Shown: one piece after another, positions 17,945 through 26,756 of the stretch
Layout: every line of letters starts with the position of its first letter
How positions within the stretch are numbered: the stretch's first letter is position 1
Assembly: GCA_012838035.1 (NCBI GenBank)
Contig: DUQB01000148.1
Location: forward strand, 1 to 48,421
DNA: 48,421 bases
Direction: 5' to 3'
Origin: Bacillota bacterium
GTDB lineage: Bacteria > Bacillota > Limnochordia > DTU080
The notes under the pieces: generated by a model
Database searches by the model: none
Told to the model about the DNA's origin: nothing
The model's input: only the letters and a program-made list of their open reading frames with translations
Program-made: the position numbers and the translations under genes

Positions 17945-18316
17945 TCACTGACCTGTACCATCTCTCCAGTAGTAAAAGCTGTATTTTAATACTACCACAC
18001 CATTCCGTGCCACGTTCACTTCATACTGTACCAACGTATCGCTTGCATCCGGGTCAGCAGGCGTTTTCTCCACAACCGTTACCTCGTAACCCGGTGGTAG
18101 GTTCAAAGCCTCCTGATCGATGTCCGCTCTGTTTTCAATCTTAACCCGCTCCACAACGCGCAGCGCAATATCGTATGCTTGTTCTTGTTGTTGACCATGA
18201 TGCAAACCGCGATCGATAGCCAATATCGTCGCGTAAACAGCCGGAATCAGGATACCGATGAGAACAATGGCCATTATCACTTCAATCAAGGTAGCGCCAC
18301 GATCATGCTGTCTCAT
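17945..18316 (-). CDS. PilV-like minor pilin (type IV prepilin)
   Basis: This small prepilin (123 residues) has a short basic leader ending in Arg-Gly, then ATLIEVIMAIVLIGILIPAV as the conserved hydrophobic helix with the key Glu at mature position 5. The peptidase PilD would cut after the Gly. The first mature residue is Ala rather than Phe, which is tolerated. The remainder is a short globular domain with no recognised fold. The start overlaps the stop of the preceding minor pilin gene by four bases, so the two are translationally coupled. It is probably part of the pilus tip or priming complex. Confidence 0.78.
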   Translation of the reverse strand: MRQHDRGATLIEVIMAIVLIGILIPAVYATILAIDRGLHHGQQQEQAYDIALRVVERVKIENRADIDQEALNLPPGYEVTVVEKTPADPDASDTLVQYEVNVARNGVVVLKYSFYYWRDGTGQ

Positions 18317-18804
18317 AAGCCGGTCACCATTTTATTACGGATCAGAACCTGTCGCGTACTGGATAATACGCGATTGCGAGGAGAAGGCAGAGTCACCTCG
18401 ATGGTGAATTCTACCATATTGCTATCTGCAGGGGCGGATACTTCGAACAAGGTAACGTTATCCAGCAATGGCTCCGGATTGGTACTCAACCTGAGTACTC
18501 TATTCACATCATCCCAGATATAGCTGACTTGTTCCGCAGCGCCAAAATAAATATGCAACCCTTTTCCGCTGTTAAGCTCTTCAACGTCGGTCGCTCCAGC
18601 AATCCCGGGTAATGAGGCGGAGCCAAAGGCAATCTGATTTATTACCCGCGTCATCTTGGTCTGTGCATTGAACCAGCTGTGAGCATATGTGGCATAGCCC
18701 AATCCATTGGTAACCATAATCAGGGCTACGCCTATGAGAATGCCTACAATAGCCGTTACGGCAATGATCTCAACTAGAGTGTAGCCCTGATCGTGATTAT
18801 CCAT
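18313..18804 (-). CDS. Minor pilin (PilW/GspJ-like prepilin)
   Basis: This 163-residue prepilin has a leader MDNHDQG followed by YTLVEIIAVTAIVGILIGVA, a standard type III signal with Glu at position 5. The C-terminal part (residues 30-163) is beta-rich and similar in layout to PilW/GspJ-type minor pseudopilins. The ATG at 18804 is favoured because AAGGGG lies about five bases before it; a TTG five codons upstream would include that site. It lies 15 bases after the secretin gene and overlaps the next minor pilin, so it is in the pilus operon. Confidence 0.75.
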   Translation of the reverse strand: MDNHDQGYTLVEIIAVTAIVGILIGVALIMVTNGLGYATYAHSWFNAQTKMTRVINQIAFGSASLPGIAGATDVEELNSGKGLHIYFGAAEQVSYIWDDVNRVLRLSTNPEPLLDNVTLFEVSAPADSNMVEFTIEVTLPSPRNRVLSSTRQVLIRNKMVTGL

Positions 18805-18819
18805 AAGACCCCTTCTCAA

Positions 18820-20520
18820 CTAGAACCGCCATCCTGCGGTTGCGCCGATTACGCCGGTCAGCTTACCCGTGGGACTGTTGATCGGCGCCACGCCACCCAC
18901 ATAAGGCTCGATGTACAACCTGCTGTCTTTTAAAAGAGATGCGCCTATCAGCAGCTTGCCAACCCACGTCGGCGAGGGGGTTACGCTCTTATCGAAGGTG
19001 GCGTCGGCTCCCAATCGCAACCAGAGGGGAGCTGCGCCGAAGCGCCAACCAAATCCGGCACGCCAATAGGAAGGATCCGTAACCATAGGTACGCTCACCT
19101 GAACTTCTAATGCATGTACGCCTTCCCGCAAAGCTAAGGCGGCTGCGAGCTCCGCTCCAGCATGAGACGCATAGTCTATACCCAGACTGAACTGGGGCGT
19201 CACGCCCAAGCGGCTTTTAGGTTGCAAGGCGCTCACCATATCGACGGTTTCATCTGTTAACTGGTTTCGCCCAAACAGGTAGGAGAAGTCCTCACCTTCC
19301 TCGCCTACTATGCGGGGGGTCAGGATGATGATCGTCTCCATTTGGCTGATTTCCTGCCGGGTGTTCCTAAACAGCGCCCCGAGAACAGGTACGTTGGCCA
19401 ATCCGGCTAAGGTGTTGAAGTTGTTGCGCTCTTCTTCTCGAATGAGCCCGGCGATCAGGATCGGCTGGCCATTACGCACGCTGACCGTGGTTTCGGCATT
19501 ACGTGAACGCACTTGCGGCATACCTTGCGGCGTCCAGGAAGCAATACTGTTTACCTGGGGTTTCACGTGCGTGGTAATCGTCCCGTCCTGGCCTACGCGA
19601 GCAACGATCTCCAACGAGATACCGGCTTCCACATACTCAATCCGGTCTTCGCCCTCGGAGCCGCCTTGCAGTATCACCGGCACACGGTCGCCGATGAATA
19701 CGGTGGCGGTTTCACCACTGACCGCCGTAATGTGCGGCCGAGCCAGCAAGCGTCCATTCCCGGTGTTCTCCAAAGCATCAAGGACGAACGACAGATCATC
19801 CATGGTAAAAGGCAACGTACCGGTTACCGGATCCCAGCTGCCTGTAAAGGCGGGAAGCGTCCAATTCAGCCCCAATTCGCGCAACGCATCGCGGGAAACC
19901 TCTTGCACACGGGCTTCAATCAGCACCTGTCGTCCGGCTTTGTCAAAGACCGCCAGGAACTGTTCCAGTTCAGCGAGGTCCGCAGTCGTGCCCCGTGCCA
20001 CCAAGCGTTTGGCTTTGTCATCAGCGGATACCAGCAGCTCCGGCAGGATGGACCTGACGATCTCCACCACTTTGTCCGGCTCCGCATACTGCAAGGGATA
20101 CACGCGAATCAACAGCTCTTGCGGCGTCTCCAGCGCCAGTTGCTCCCCTTTAGGCCTCACTTCCAGCAACCCGCCGGTTATGACAGCCTCCACATCAGCC
20201 ACGCGAGCTACCGTGTCAATCGCCTCTTGTACGGAAACATTCTTCAACGTTACCGTCACGGTGCCGGTAATGCGGGAATCGAAAATGACATTCACGCCGG
20301 CTAAGTCCGCCAGTACGCTGAACACGCTGCGAATCTCCGTATCTTGAAACACCAAGTCCACAGGTGCGGCAGCGGTGCCGGCAACCGACTCCGCGGATAC
20401 CGGCACGCTGCCGAATAAGAGCACCAGGCTCAGCATGAAAACCAAGCGATGAAGCGGCCCACCCGGCCTCAGATTGCGCCGCAGCATCCCTTGCCGGGGC
20501 GTATCGCGGTGTGTTCTCAC
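18820..20520 (-). CDS. pilQ: Type IV pilus secretin (PilQ) with extra C-terminal beta domain
   Basis: This outer-membrane pore protein lets the pilus pass the outer membrane. The 566-residue precursor has an N-terminal signal segment (LVFMLSLVLLF, ending near VSAES), one STN-type N domain (about 50-115), one secretin-N domain (about 130-195), and the secretin core (about 225-425) with the VPVLGALFRN signature and IIILTPRIV. An unusual tail of about 130 residues follows, with alternating amphipathic strands and a final Phe (GWRF), resembling an outer-membrane beta structure. The N domains expected in PilQ are few here and appear instead in the next protein (20517-21695). The GTG start overlaps the preceding stop by four bases; an ATG 11 codons later is an alternative. 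Confidence 0.86.
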   Translation of the reverse strand: MRTHRDTPRQGMLRRNLRPGGPLHRLVFMLSLVLLFGSVPVSAESVAGTAAAPVDLVFQDTEIRSVFSVLADLAGVNVIFDSRITGTVTVTLKNVSVQEAIDTVARVADVEAVITGGLLEVRPKGEQLALETPQELLIRVYPLQYAEPDKVVEIVRSILPELLVSADDKAKRLVARGTTADLAELEQFLAVFDKAGRQVLIEARVQEVSRDALRELGLNWTLPAFTGSWDPVTGTLPFTMDDLSFVLDALENTGNGRLLARPHITAVSGETATVFIGDRVPVILQGGSEGEDRIEYVEAGISLEIVARVGQDGTITTHVKPQVNSIASWTPQGMPQVRSRNAETTVSVRNGQPILIAGLIREEERNNFNTLAGLANVPVLGALFRNTRQEISQMETIIILTPRIVGEEGEDFSYLFGRNQLTDETVDMVSALQPKSRLGVTPQFSLGIDYASHAGAELAAALALREGVHALEVQVSVPMVTDPSYWRAGFGWRFGAAPLWLRLGADATFDKSVTPSPTWVGKLLIGASLLKDSRLYIEPYVGGVAPINSPTGKLTGVIGATAGWRF

Positions 20521-21695
20521 TTGAATGTGCCTCCAGCTCTCAGCACTTCAGCGCGCTCACCCAACCGCACCGTGATACTGTCGGCAGTGAGTTCTGAAAT
20601 GAATAAGTCTTTGATCGTTTGGCCTTCCTGTACGATTTGGGAAACCCCGTCGATTTCCAAAACGGCACGCAACGCGGCGCCTTGCTGCACAATACCGGCC
20701 AACCGCAGAGAGGGGAAGTCCTGCTGGGCTAAAAGTGCCAAAGCAGCAGCCACATCAGCAGATGTTCCGGTGACGGATACCACATTGATTTCAACGCCGG
20801 CCACCACGTCTACCGCCGGATACATAGCTTTTACCAAGCTTGCGGCATTACCGGCCGAGATGTATTTGAGCGTGTAGAGCCGGGTCTCCGAAGCCTCTTT
20901 AACGACTGGTTCAGGTTCGGAATCAGTAACTATCGGCTCGATTACCGCGGGAGCGCTTTGTCGAAAGATGACCACTCCCGCCGGAGTCTCTTCACGCTCC
21001 AACTTCGCGGCTTGCGCCACAAACTCAATGGCATCAGAGGCGTTCATATCCCGCAGGTAAATGGTGAGCTTGGCGGACAAATCGCCTTCCAACATCATGT
21101 TGAGCCCGGCAGTCCGTGCCAAGGAACGCAGGATTTCACCCACCGAAGTCTCGATGAACTCATACTCCTGTACAGCCGGGGCGTCGTACTTCTCCAGCAC
21201 CTTAGCCGCCTCTTGCACTTGAGCCTTGGTGCCGCTGATTAAGGCCAAACGCTGGGCTGTATCCACGGTTACCGTAGCGCCGGGTACGGCCGCTGCCAAT
21301 AATGTGCGTACGGTTTCAGGCGCTAAACTTTTGATGTTGATTACGGTATATTCCCGCTCCGTGAATGCGCTCAACCGTTGAGGAGGGGCTACCACTAAGG
21401 TATTACCGGATAAGGTGTAACCAAAACCGGTGGTCGCGGCAATCAAGTCCAAAGCTCTGTTTAAAGGCTCGCCTTTCAGCGACACTGTAAATCGGCCTTG
21501 CATGCCAGGGTCGGTAATGACGTTCAGTCCGGCTAAATCGCCCAGGATCTGATAAATCTGCACGACCTCAGTGTCTCTAAAATCGATGGTCACCGGAATA
21601 TCGGTGATGACGCCCGAGTCTGCCGCCAAGGAACTCATAGAAACGATGATGATGCATAAAACTGCGCCGAGTAGAAGAACACCGCGTCTGTACAT
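20517..21695 (-). CDS. Periplasmic PilQ-N-domain / PilP-like connector
   Basis: The 392-residue exported protein (signal peptide about 1-25) contains two STN/secretin-N pairs in tandem: STN near 35-105, NolW-like near 110-170, STN near 175-245 and NolW-like near 265-325. It ends in a small beta domain (330-390, around VSQIVQEGQTIKDLFI) that resembles the PilP/GspC homology region. It has no pore-forming secretin core. It probably lines or extends the periplasmic vestibule of the neighbouring secretin and links it to the inner-membrane PilN-PilO platform. It could equally be annotated as a truncated secretin. It overlaps the PilO stop (one base) and the secretin start (four bases). Confidence 0.75.
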   Translation of the reverse strand: MYRRGVLLLGAVLCIIIVSMSSLAADSGVITDIPVTIDFRDTEVVQIYQILGDLAGLNVITDPGMQGRFTVSLKGEPLNRALDLIAATTGFGYTLSGNTLVVAPPQRLSAFTEREYTVINIKSLAPETVRTLLAAAVPGATVTVDTAQRLALISGTKAQVQEAAKVLEKYDAPAVQEYEFIETSVGEILRSLARTAGLNMMLEGDLSAKLTIYLRDMNASDAIEFVAQAAKLEREETPAGVVIFRQSAPAVIEPIVTDSEPEPVVKEASETRLYTLKYISAGNAASLVKAMYPAVDVVAGVEINVVSVTGTSADVAAALALLAQQDFPSLRLAGIVQQGAALRAVLEIDGVSQIVQEGQTIKDLFISELTADSITVRLGERAEVLRAGGTFK

Positions 21696-22771
21696 TAACT
21701 TACGCCCCCTAGTTGAATAAATATGGATTGTCCCAAGATATCCAAGGTGATGCCTTGCCCCGTGATGTCAGTTACTCTGGCTTGGTCCAGTTGATCTCCG
21801 ATGCGTAGGGTTTTGCTCTCACCTTGGTACTGCACTGCAGCCGCCCATTGATTACCGACTTGGACGACGCCGGTTACTTTTACATCCTGATATTGCTCCA
21901 CCAACCTGATGGTGTTTACAACCTCAATCGCTTTGTCAGAAGGATTAAATGGGTTGATGTTCAGCGCCCGCCACCTGTTGATAACCGGTGGATACCAGCT
22001 GCCTTGCCCCTCCAGCAGCTGCTCGAGCTGAGCAACCTGCACCACGGTCCCTTTTTCCGCCTTCTGGCCGTTGGGCATTGTAGCGTCGGCGTTTCCAGCT
22101 ATGTAAATGGTGAGCACCAGCTGCGCTTCAAGCTCATGAGCGGACGTAACCACTGCATCACTCGTCATATGATGGCTCAAACCTAATGCCTTACCCAACT
22201 CCGCCACCACGGACGCTTCATCAGCGGCCTGTTCGGAGCCCGTAATTCCATCCAGCGCCCTGCCGTATACCGGCGTAATGCGCATCTGTTCCACAAAAGC
22301 GGCTGGGAATAAGCGAGGCAGATCTACGAGTAGTGATGCAATTGTTGCGTAACCACCTGAGAACACCGCATTCATTTGCGATCTACCCAAACCTTTATCC
22401 CATTGCACCTGGGAATAGGTGATCACCTCGGTTTTAGCTCCTCGCGCGGTTAGAGTGGTATCCACCAACGCCATAATCGCCGGCAAATCGCTCTCCCGAG
22501 GAAACTGGGACAAGGTGTTCGCCGCCGAGCGCACCACGGTCATATAATCCTGGTGCAAAGCGGTATGCTCTTGTTTAGCTGCTTCTAAAAGTTGCATCGT
22601 GCGTTGCGTCTCCGTATTCTCATCGCGCAGCAGACTCAATTCACGCATGCTCGGTTTGTACACAAGAAAGATGAACAACAACAGGGCGACTAAGTTGATC
22701 AGAATGAACAAGATCACCTGGTCTCGGTTAGACAGCCGCGATCTGGCAAAACTGGCGTTGAGCCTTATCAT
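21695..22771 (-). CDS. pilO: PilO with C-terminal PilP-like domain
   Basis: This inner-membrane alignment protein of the pilus machine has 358 residues. It has a short cytosolic head, one membrane helix (about 22-42, VILFILINLVALLLFIFLVY), a coiled coil (about 45-90) and a PilO-type ferredoxin-like domain (100-215). The last 70 residues or so form a second domain (VTGVVQVGNQWAAAV, then LRIGDQLDQARVTDI) with the look of PilP. Typical PilO has about 200 residues, so this is a PilO-PilP fusion. No separate pilP gene is present. The start overlaps the PilN stop. Confidence 0.82.
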   Translation of the reverse strand: MIRLNASFARSRLSNRDQVILFILINLVALLLFIFLVYKPSMRELSLLRDENTETQRTMQLLEAAKQEHTALHQDYMTVVRSAANTLSQFPRESDLPAIMALVDTTLTARGAKTEVITYSQVQWDKGLGRSQMNAVFSGGYATIASLLVDLPRLFPAAFVEQMRITPVYGRALDGITGSEQAADEASVVAELGKALGLSHHMTSDAVVTSAHELEAQLVLTIYIAGNADATMPNGQKAEKGTVVQVAQLEQLLEGQGSWYPPVINRWRALNINPFNPSDKAIEVVNTIRLVEQYQDVKVTGVVQVGNQWAAAVQYQGESKTLRIGDQLDQARVTDITGQGITLDILGQSIFIQLGGVS

Positions 22772-23325
22772 GGCTGATCACCCCCTGCTATCGGGGTAAT
22801 ACGAGCGTCGAACTCCAGTAACCGGATGCCGTCTTCTTCAGTCCAGTACGTTGATCCCATCACCACATGGAAAGGATACTGTCCCACCGCTTTCAGGAAC
22901 CGGGTGATCTCCGCCGTATTGACGGCGTAACCGGATATCGGCACGCTGCCGTCTCTAGTTACGGAAAGCGACTGCAACCAGGCTGAACTGGTTTGGGCGC
23001 TGGTCGCCACTCGGTTGAGCAGTAGGCTGATGTCCATTGCAGGTTGGTTGCGCTCCAAATGTTCCGCCAGAGGCTTTAGGAGTTCCTCTATCTGCCTCAT
23101 GCCGTTTTTCATGTCGTTTACCTGTTTGCGGTAGTACGCCAGCGTCTCCACGGTATCCTGATAACTTCTCAGCTGTTCGCGTTCCGTCACCACTTGCCAA
23201 TATAAGTACACGGAAGAAAAGGCCAACAACGCTATAAGCACAATGCTGACGATAAACAGAACGGTACCCATTTGCACCGTACTGAGAGAGGCACGGTCTT
23301 CTTCAGGCAGCAGGTTGATGCGCAT
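22768..23325 (-). CDS. pilN: PilN, type IV pilus inner-membrane protein
   Basis: This 185-residue protein begins with MRINLLPEE, the conserved PilN cytoplasmic motif that binds PilM. One membrane helix (about 22-44), a coiled coil (50-95) and a small periplasmic ferredoxin-like domain (100-180) follow. It would pair with PilO to form the alignment complex. Length and order are standard. The ATG overlaps the PilM stop (TAATG) and the gene overlaps PilO, which indicates tight coupling. Confidence 0.88.
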   Translation of the reverse strand: MRINLLPEEDRASLSTVQMGTVLFIVSIVLIALLAFSSVYLYWQVVTEREQLRSYQDTVETLAYYRKQVNDMKNGMRQIEELLKPLAEHLERNQPAMDISLLLNRVATSAQTSSAWLQSLSVTRDGSVPISGYAVNTAEITRFLKAVGQYPFHVVMGSTYWTEEDGIRLLEFDARITPIAGGDQP

Positions 23326-24371
23326 TACACCTCATCAACTCCCTGTAAGGCCAATCCTAGAGCGCCGGTAAACATGGGCTCCAAAGCCAGAATGTCTTCA
23401 CCCAGACGATCGGCACCCGGCCGCCCGGATAACGGTTTGGCCACCGTTATGGGTAGGCCTGTCTCTTCACTGAGCAGTTGGTCTATGCCCGGCTGCAGCG
23501 CGCCGCCGCCACACAGCATCACCGTGTGTAGCAGCTCGGTAATCGATGATGCCCGCTGACGCGCCCGAAGGAACTCAAAGGTCTGGATAATGCCTGCGAC
23601 CAACTCTTCTATCACACGTTGCAAAGCAGTGCGGCTGACCGCAGCCTCCGTCATCAAGGCGTCGATATGTTTGCTGCGCCGCAGCTCCTGCGCTGCGCCT
23701 GAAGCCAAGCCGTAGGCTGTAGCGACTGCCGCATCCAAGCGGTTGGTACCCACCGGCACCAAGCGGTAAAGTAGATACTCGTTATCTGAGGTGATATAAA
23801 TTTGCGTATATTCGGCTCCTATTTCGATATAACAGGCTCGCCCGATGAGCGGTATGGCATAGGGTAAAGCAAAAGCCTCCACGCCTAGAATATGCGGCGC
23901 CAGGCGGACCTTTTGCAGCAAGCGCGTATACTTGTCCACCTCTTGCCGCTTCATGCCTACGACCACAACGTCTTGTCTCTCCGGTGAATCGCCGGGTAGT
24001 AGGTGATAATCAAAATAGTAGGACTCAACTTCTTCCGGGTTCAGGCGCAACAGTTGCGTGACCTCTTGGAGCACCGAGGGGGTGAGGTCGTTCTGCTGCG
24101 CGTCCGTAATGGAGAGGTTGCGGATAATGACCTGGGCGCCGGTGATACCGGCCACTACAGCCACGCGATTGACCCGCATGACTTTGGGATTGGCTTCGAT
24201 CAATACATCAGAGAGCAACTCGGTATCGACCAACAAGCCGCCGGTGATGGCCCCTAGAGGCATAGGTATAAGGCTGGCTCGTTGCACTACAATCTGCCGA
24301 GAGCGGCGCTGCACTTCAACAAGCTTGATATGGGAGTGACCGAAGTCGATACCGATGGCGTGATTGGCCAT
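23325..24371 (-). CDS. pilM: PilM, actin-like pilus assembly ATPase
   Basis: This 348-residue cytosolic protein has the actin/FtsA fold: the phosphate-1 motif IGIDFGHSHIKL at the start, a second nucleotide segment (YIEIGAEYTQIYI, about 165-180), and the adenosine motif MLCGGGALQPG near 290. PilM binds the N-terminal peptide of PilN and links the cytosolic motor to the envelope complex. It lies 18 bases after PilC. Length and context are normal. Confidence 0.88.
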   Translation of the reverse strand: MANHAIGIDFGHSHIKLVEVQRRSRQIVVQRASLIPMPLGAITGGLLVDTELLSDVLIEANPKVMRVNRVAVVAGITGAQVIIRNLSITDAQQNDLTPSVLQEVTQLLRLNPEEVESYYFDYHLLPGDSPERQDVVVVGMKRQEVDKYTRLLQKVRLAPHILGVEAFALPYAIPLIGRACYIEIGAEYTQIYITSDNEYLLYRLVPVGTNRLDAAVATAYGLASGAAQELRRSKHIDALMTEAAVSRTALQRVIEELVAGIIQTFEFLRARQRASSITELLHTVMLCGGGALQPGIDQLLSEETGLPITVAKPLSGRPGADRLGEDILALEPMFTGALGLALQGVDEV

Positions 24372-24389
24372 TTGTACACCCCCTGCTTC

Positions 24390-25643
24390 CTACATGCCCG
24401 GTACGCTGGTGTTCATCTGGAACATCGGGATAACGACGGCCAGGGCTAAAATGAGTACTACGACGGTCATGCCGACAATCATGATCGGTTCAATCATGGT
24501 GGTCAGCGTTTTTACGGCATAAGCGGCTTCTCGATCGTAAAAGTCGGCCAAGTGATCAAGGGTGGTGTCCATAGAACCGCTTTCTTCGCCTACTTGCACC
24601 ATCTGCACCAGCATCCGGGGAATCACGGATTCTTTAGCCATGGCCGCGCTGATGGACACGCCGCGCTCTACGGCGTTACGTACCCGCGCCAAAGCATTGG
24701 CTACCGGAATGTTAAGCACCAGTTTTTCAGTCAGACGCAATCCCTCAACGATGGGTACGCCGCTGCGCGTGAGCAGGCTGAGCGACCGACACATGCGGCT
24801 AAAGACGAACTTGCTGACGGCGGGACCGATCACCGGCATGCGCATCAGGAAGGTATCTTTGAACACATGGCCTTTGGGTGACCTTATCCACTGCGCCAAA
24901 ATGCCGAACGCCGTGATGAAGGCGAGCAGAATTACCCACCACCACTGCAATATGAAACCTACGGTATCCAGTACCAACTGGGTGATGAGAGGCAACTCCA
25001 TGTTCATACCTTCAAAGACGGTGACGAACTGGGGCAATACGAAGAAGACAAGCATAATGACGGCAATAACGCCGACGACCGCCACAATGGTAGGGTAGGT
25101 AAGCGCCTCTTTAACCTTAGCTTTGGTTTCAGCCTCTCGCTCGTAATAGGCGGCTAAGCGTTCCATAATCTCGTTTAAAGAACCGCTGACCTCACCGGCT
25201 TCAACCATCTGTACCAGCATGGGCGGGAACACCTTAGAGTCCGCTGCCAGCGCCGCTCCTAAACTACTGCCGCTTAATACCCTCTGGCGCACTCTTTCCA
25301 GCCCATTGCGCAGACGCGCATCCTTCATCAAATCGCCCACGATTTGCAGCGCGTTGACCACCGACATACCGCTGGACAACATGACGGCGAACTGGGTGCT
25401 AAACAAGGCCATGGTAGCTGCCGGCACCTTACCGCGGGGTTCGTTCAAGCGCTGCCAAAGCGATTGGGTCTGCGGCTTGCTCACGGAGAGCACCGTATAG
25501 CCTTGCGCCTGCAGACGTTGGGTGACGCTGGCTTGACTCGTACCATGAATGGTTCCCTGGAGCACCTGGCCATTGCGAGCACGCACTTTGTACTCAAAGA
25601 GGGTTTGGGACATGGGTTTTTGACTAAGCTGCCGTGTCGCCAT
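24390..25643 (-). CDS. pilC: PilC, type IV pilus platform protein
   Basis: This inner-membrane platform of the pilus motor (417 residues) is of the type II secretion F family. Two homologous T2SSF domains (about 80-205 and 285-405) each have a conserved E-x-G-E/S-x-S/G segment (VEAGEVSGSL and VQVGEESGSM). Three membrane helices lie near 185-210, 235-258 and 385-408. AAGGAG lies about ten bases before the ATG at 25643; an ATG ten codons later is possible. It sits between pilT and pilM in the operon. Confidence 0.9.
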   Translation of the reverse strand: MATRQLSQKPMSQTLFEYKVRARNGQVLQGTIHGTSQASVTQRLQAQGYTVLSVSKPQTQSLWQRLNEPRGKVPAATMALFSTQFAVMLSSGMSVVNALQIVGDLMKDARLRNGLERVRQRVLSGSSLGAALAADSKVFPPMLVQMVEAGEVSGSLNEIMERLAAYYEREAETKAKVKEALTYPTIVAVVGVIAVIMLVFFVLPQFVTVFEGMNMELPLITQLVLDTVGFILQWWWVILLAFITAFGILAQWIRSPKGHVFKDTFLMRMPVIGPAVSKFVFSRMCRSLSLLTRSGVPIVEGLRLTEKLVLNIPVANALARVRNAVERGVSISAAMAKESVIPRMLVQMVQVGEESGSMDTTLDHLADFYDREAAYAVKTLTTMIEPIMIVGMTVVVLILALAVVIPMFQMNTSVPGM

Positions 25644-25685
25644 GTGCTGAACGCTCCTTAGGATGGTAGAGATGTCCGGCGGTGA

Positions 25686-26717
25686 CTATAACCGACGCCG
25701 CCACTCCAGCTCTTCCGGCCGAATTAATCCACGCGCCACCAAATCTTCCAATGACTTTTCGAACGTCTGCATGCCGAAGCGGGCGCCGGTTTCAATACTT
25801 GCCGGTATTTGATGCGTTTTATTCTCTCGAATGAGGTTGCGAATCGCTACGGTGCCGATCAAAATCTCCGTAGCCGGCACCATCCGCATACCATCCGCCG
25901 AGAGAATTAACTGTTGTGAGACAATGGCCTGTAATACATTGGCCAGTTGCATTCGTACCTGTTGCTGTTGGTGAGGTGGGAATACATCGATGATGCGATT
26001 GATCGTTTCCGCCCCACCGCGTGTATGCAAGGTAGATAAGACCAAGTGGCCGGTCTCCGCTGCGGTAAGCGCTATGGAGATGGTCTCCAAATCACGCATT
26101 TCACCAACCAGGATGACATCGGGATCGCAACGCAGCGCCGACCGCAGGGCCGAAGCGAACGAACGACTGTCGCTGCCGATCTCTCTTTGGTTGATGATGC
26201 ACTTGTTGTGCCGATGTACGTATTCAATCGGGTCTTCCAGAGTGATGATCATGTCTTCGCGCGTCTGATTCATCACATCGATCATAGCGGCGAGCGTGGT
26301 GGTCTTCCCGCTTCCCGTGGGACCGGTGACCAGAATAAGTCCGTCTCGCCTATCGCAAAGATCCCGTACGACCGATGGTAATCCCAACTTGTTTAAGGGG
26401 ACTACCTGGGGGGCGATTAACCGAATGGATAAACCGACGCTGCCGCGTTGCTTATACGCCGCACAACGGAAGCGCCCCACCTGACCCAAGCTATAGGAAA
26501 AATCAATTTCGCCGCCGTTTTCCAAGGCTTCCCAGTGCTCGTTGCTCACTATTTGGTGCGCCAGCTCTTCGGTATCGGAGGGCATCAATCGCTGGTAGTC
26601 GCCCAAAGGTCTCAGTTTGCCGTTGATGCGTATGGTCGGCGGTATGCCTACCGTAATATGCAAATCGGATGCTTTCCTAGCTACGGCCAGTTTCAAGAGT
26701 TCTTGGATGTCTTGCAT
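25686..26717 (-). CDS. pilT: PilT, pilus retraction ATPase
   Basis: This hexameric ATPase of 343 residues depolymerises the pilus. It has the N-terminal PAS-like region (DLHITVG), Walker A GPTGSGKTTT (near 131-140), acidic Asp-box residues (MIITLEDPIE), Walker B ILVGEMRDLET, a His box (GHLVLSTLHTRGG) and the PilT-specific motif AIRNLIRE near residue 292. Its presence predicts retractile pili and twitching motility or DNA uptake. It follows pilB by 39 bases. Confidence 0.93.
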   Translation of the reverse strand: MQDIQELLKLAVARKASDLHITVGIPPTIRINGKLRPLGDYQRLMPSDTEELAHQIVSNEHWEALENGGEIDFSYSLGQVGRFRCAAYKQRGSVGLSIRLIAPQVVPLNKLGLPSVVRDLCDRRDGLILVTGPTGSGKTTTLAAMIDVMNQTREDMIITLEDPIEYVHRHNKCIINQREIGSDSRSFASALRSALRCDPDVILVGEMRDLETISIALTAAETGHLVLSTLHTRGGAETINRIIDVFPPHQQQQVRMQLANVLQAIVSQQLILSADGMRMVPATEILIGTVAIRNLIRENKTHQIPASIETGARFGMQTFEKSLEDLVARGLIRPEELEWRRRL

Positions 26718-26756
26718 TCACATTGGCTCCCAAGGTATAGATTACCGGTCAGAGAA

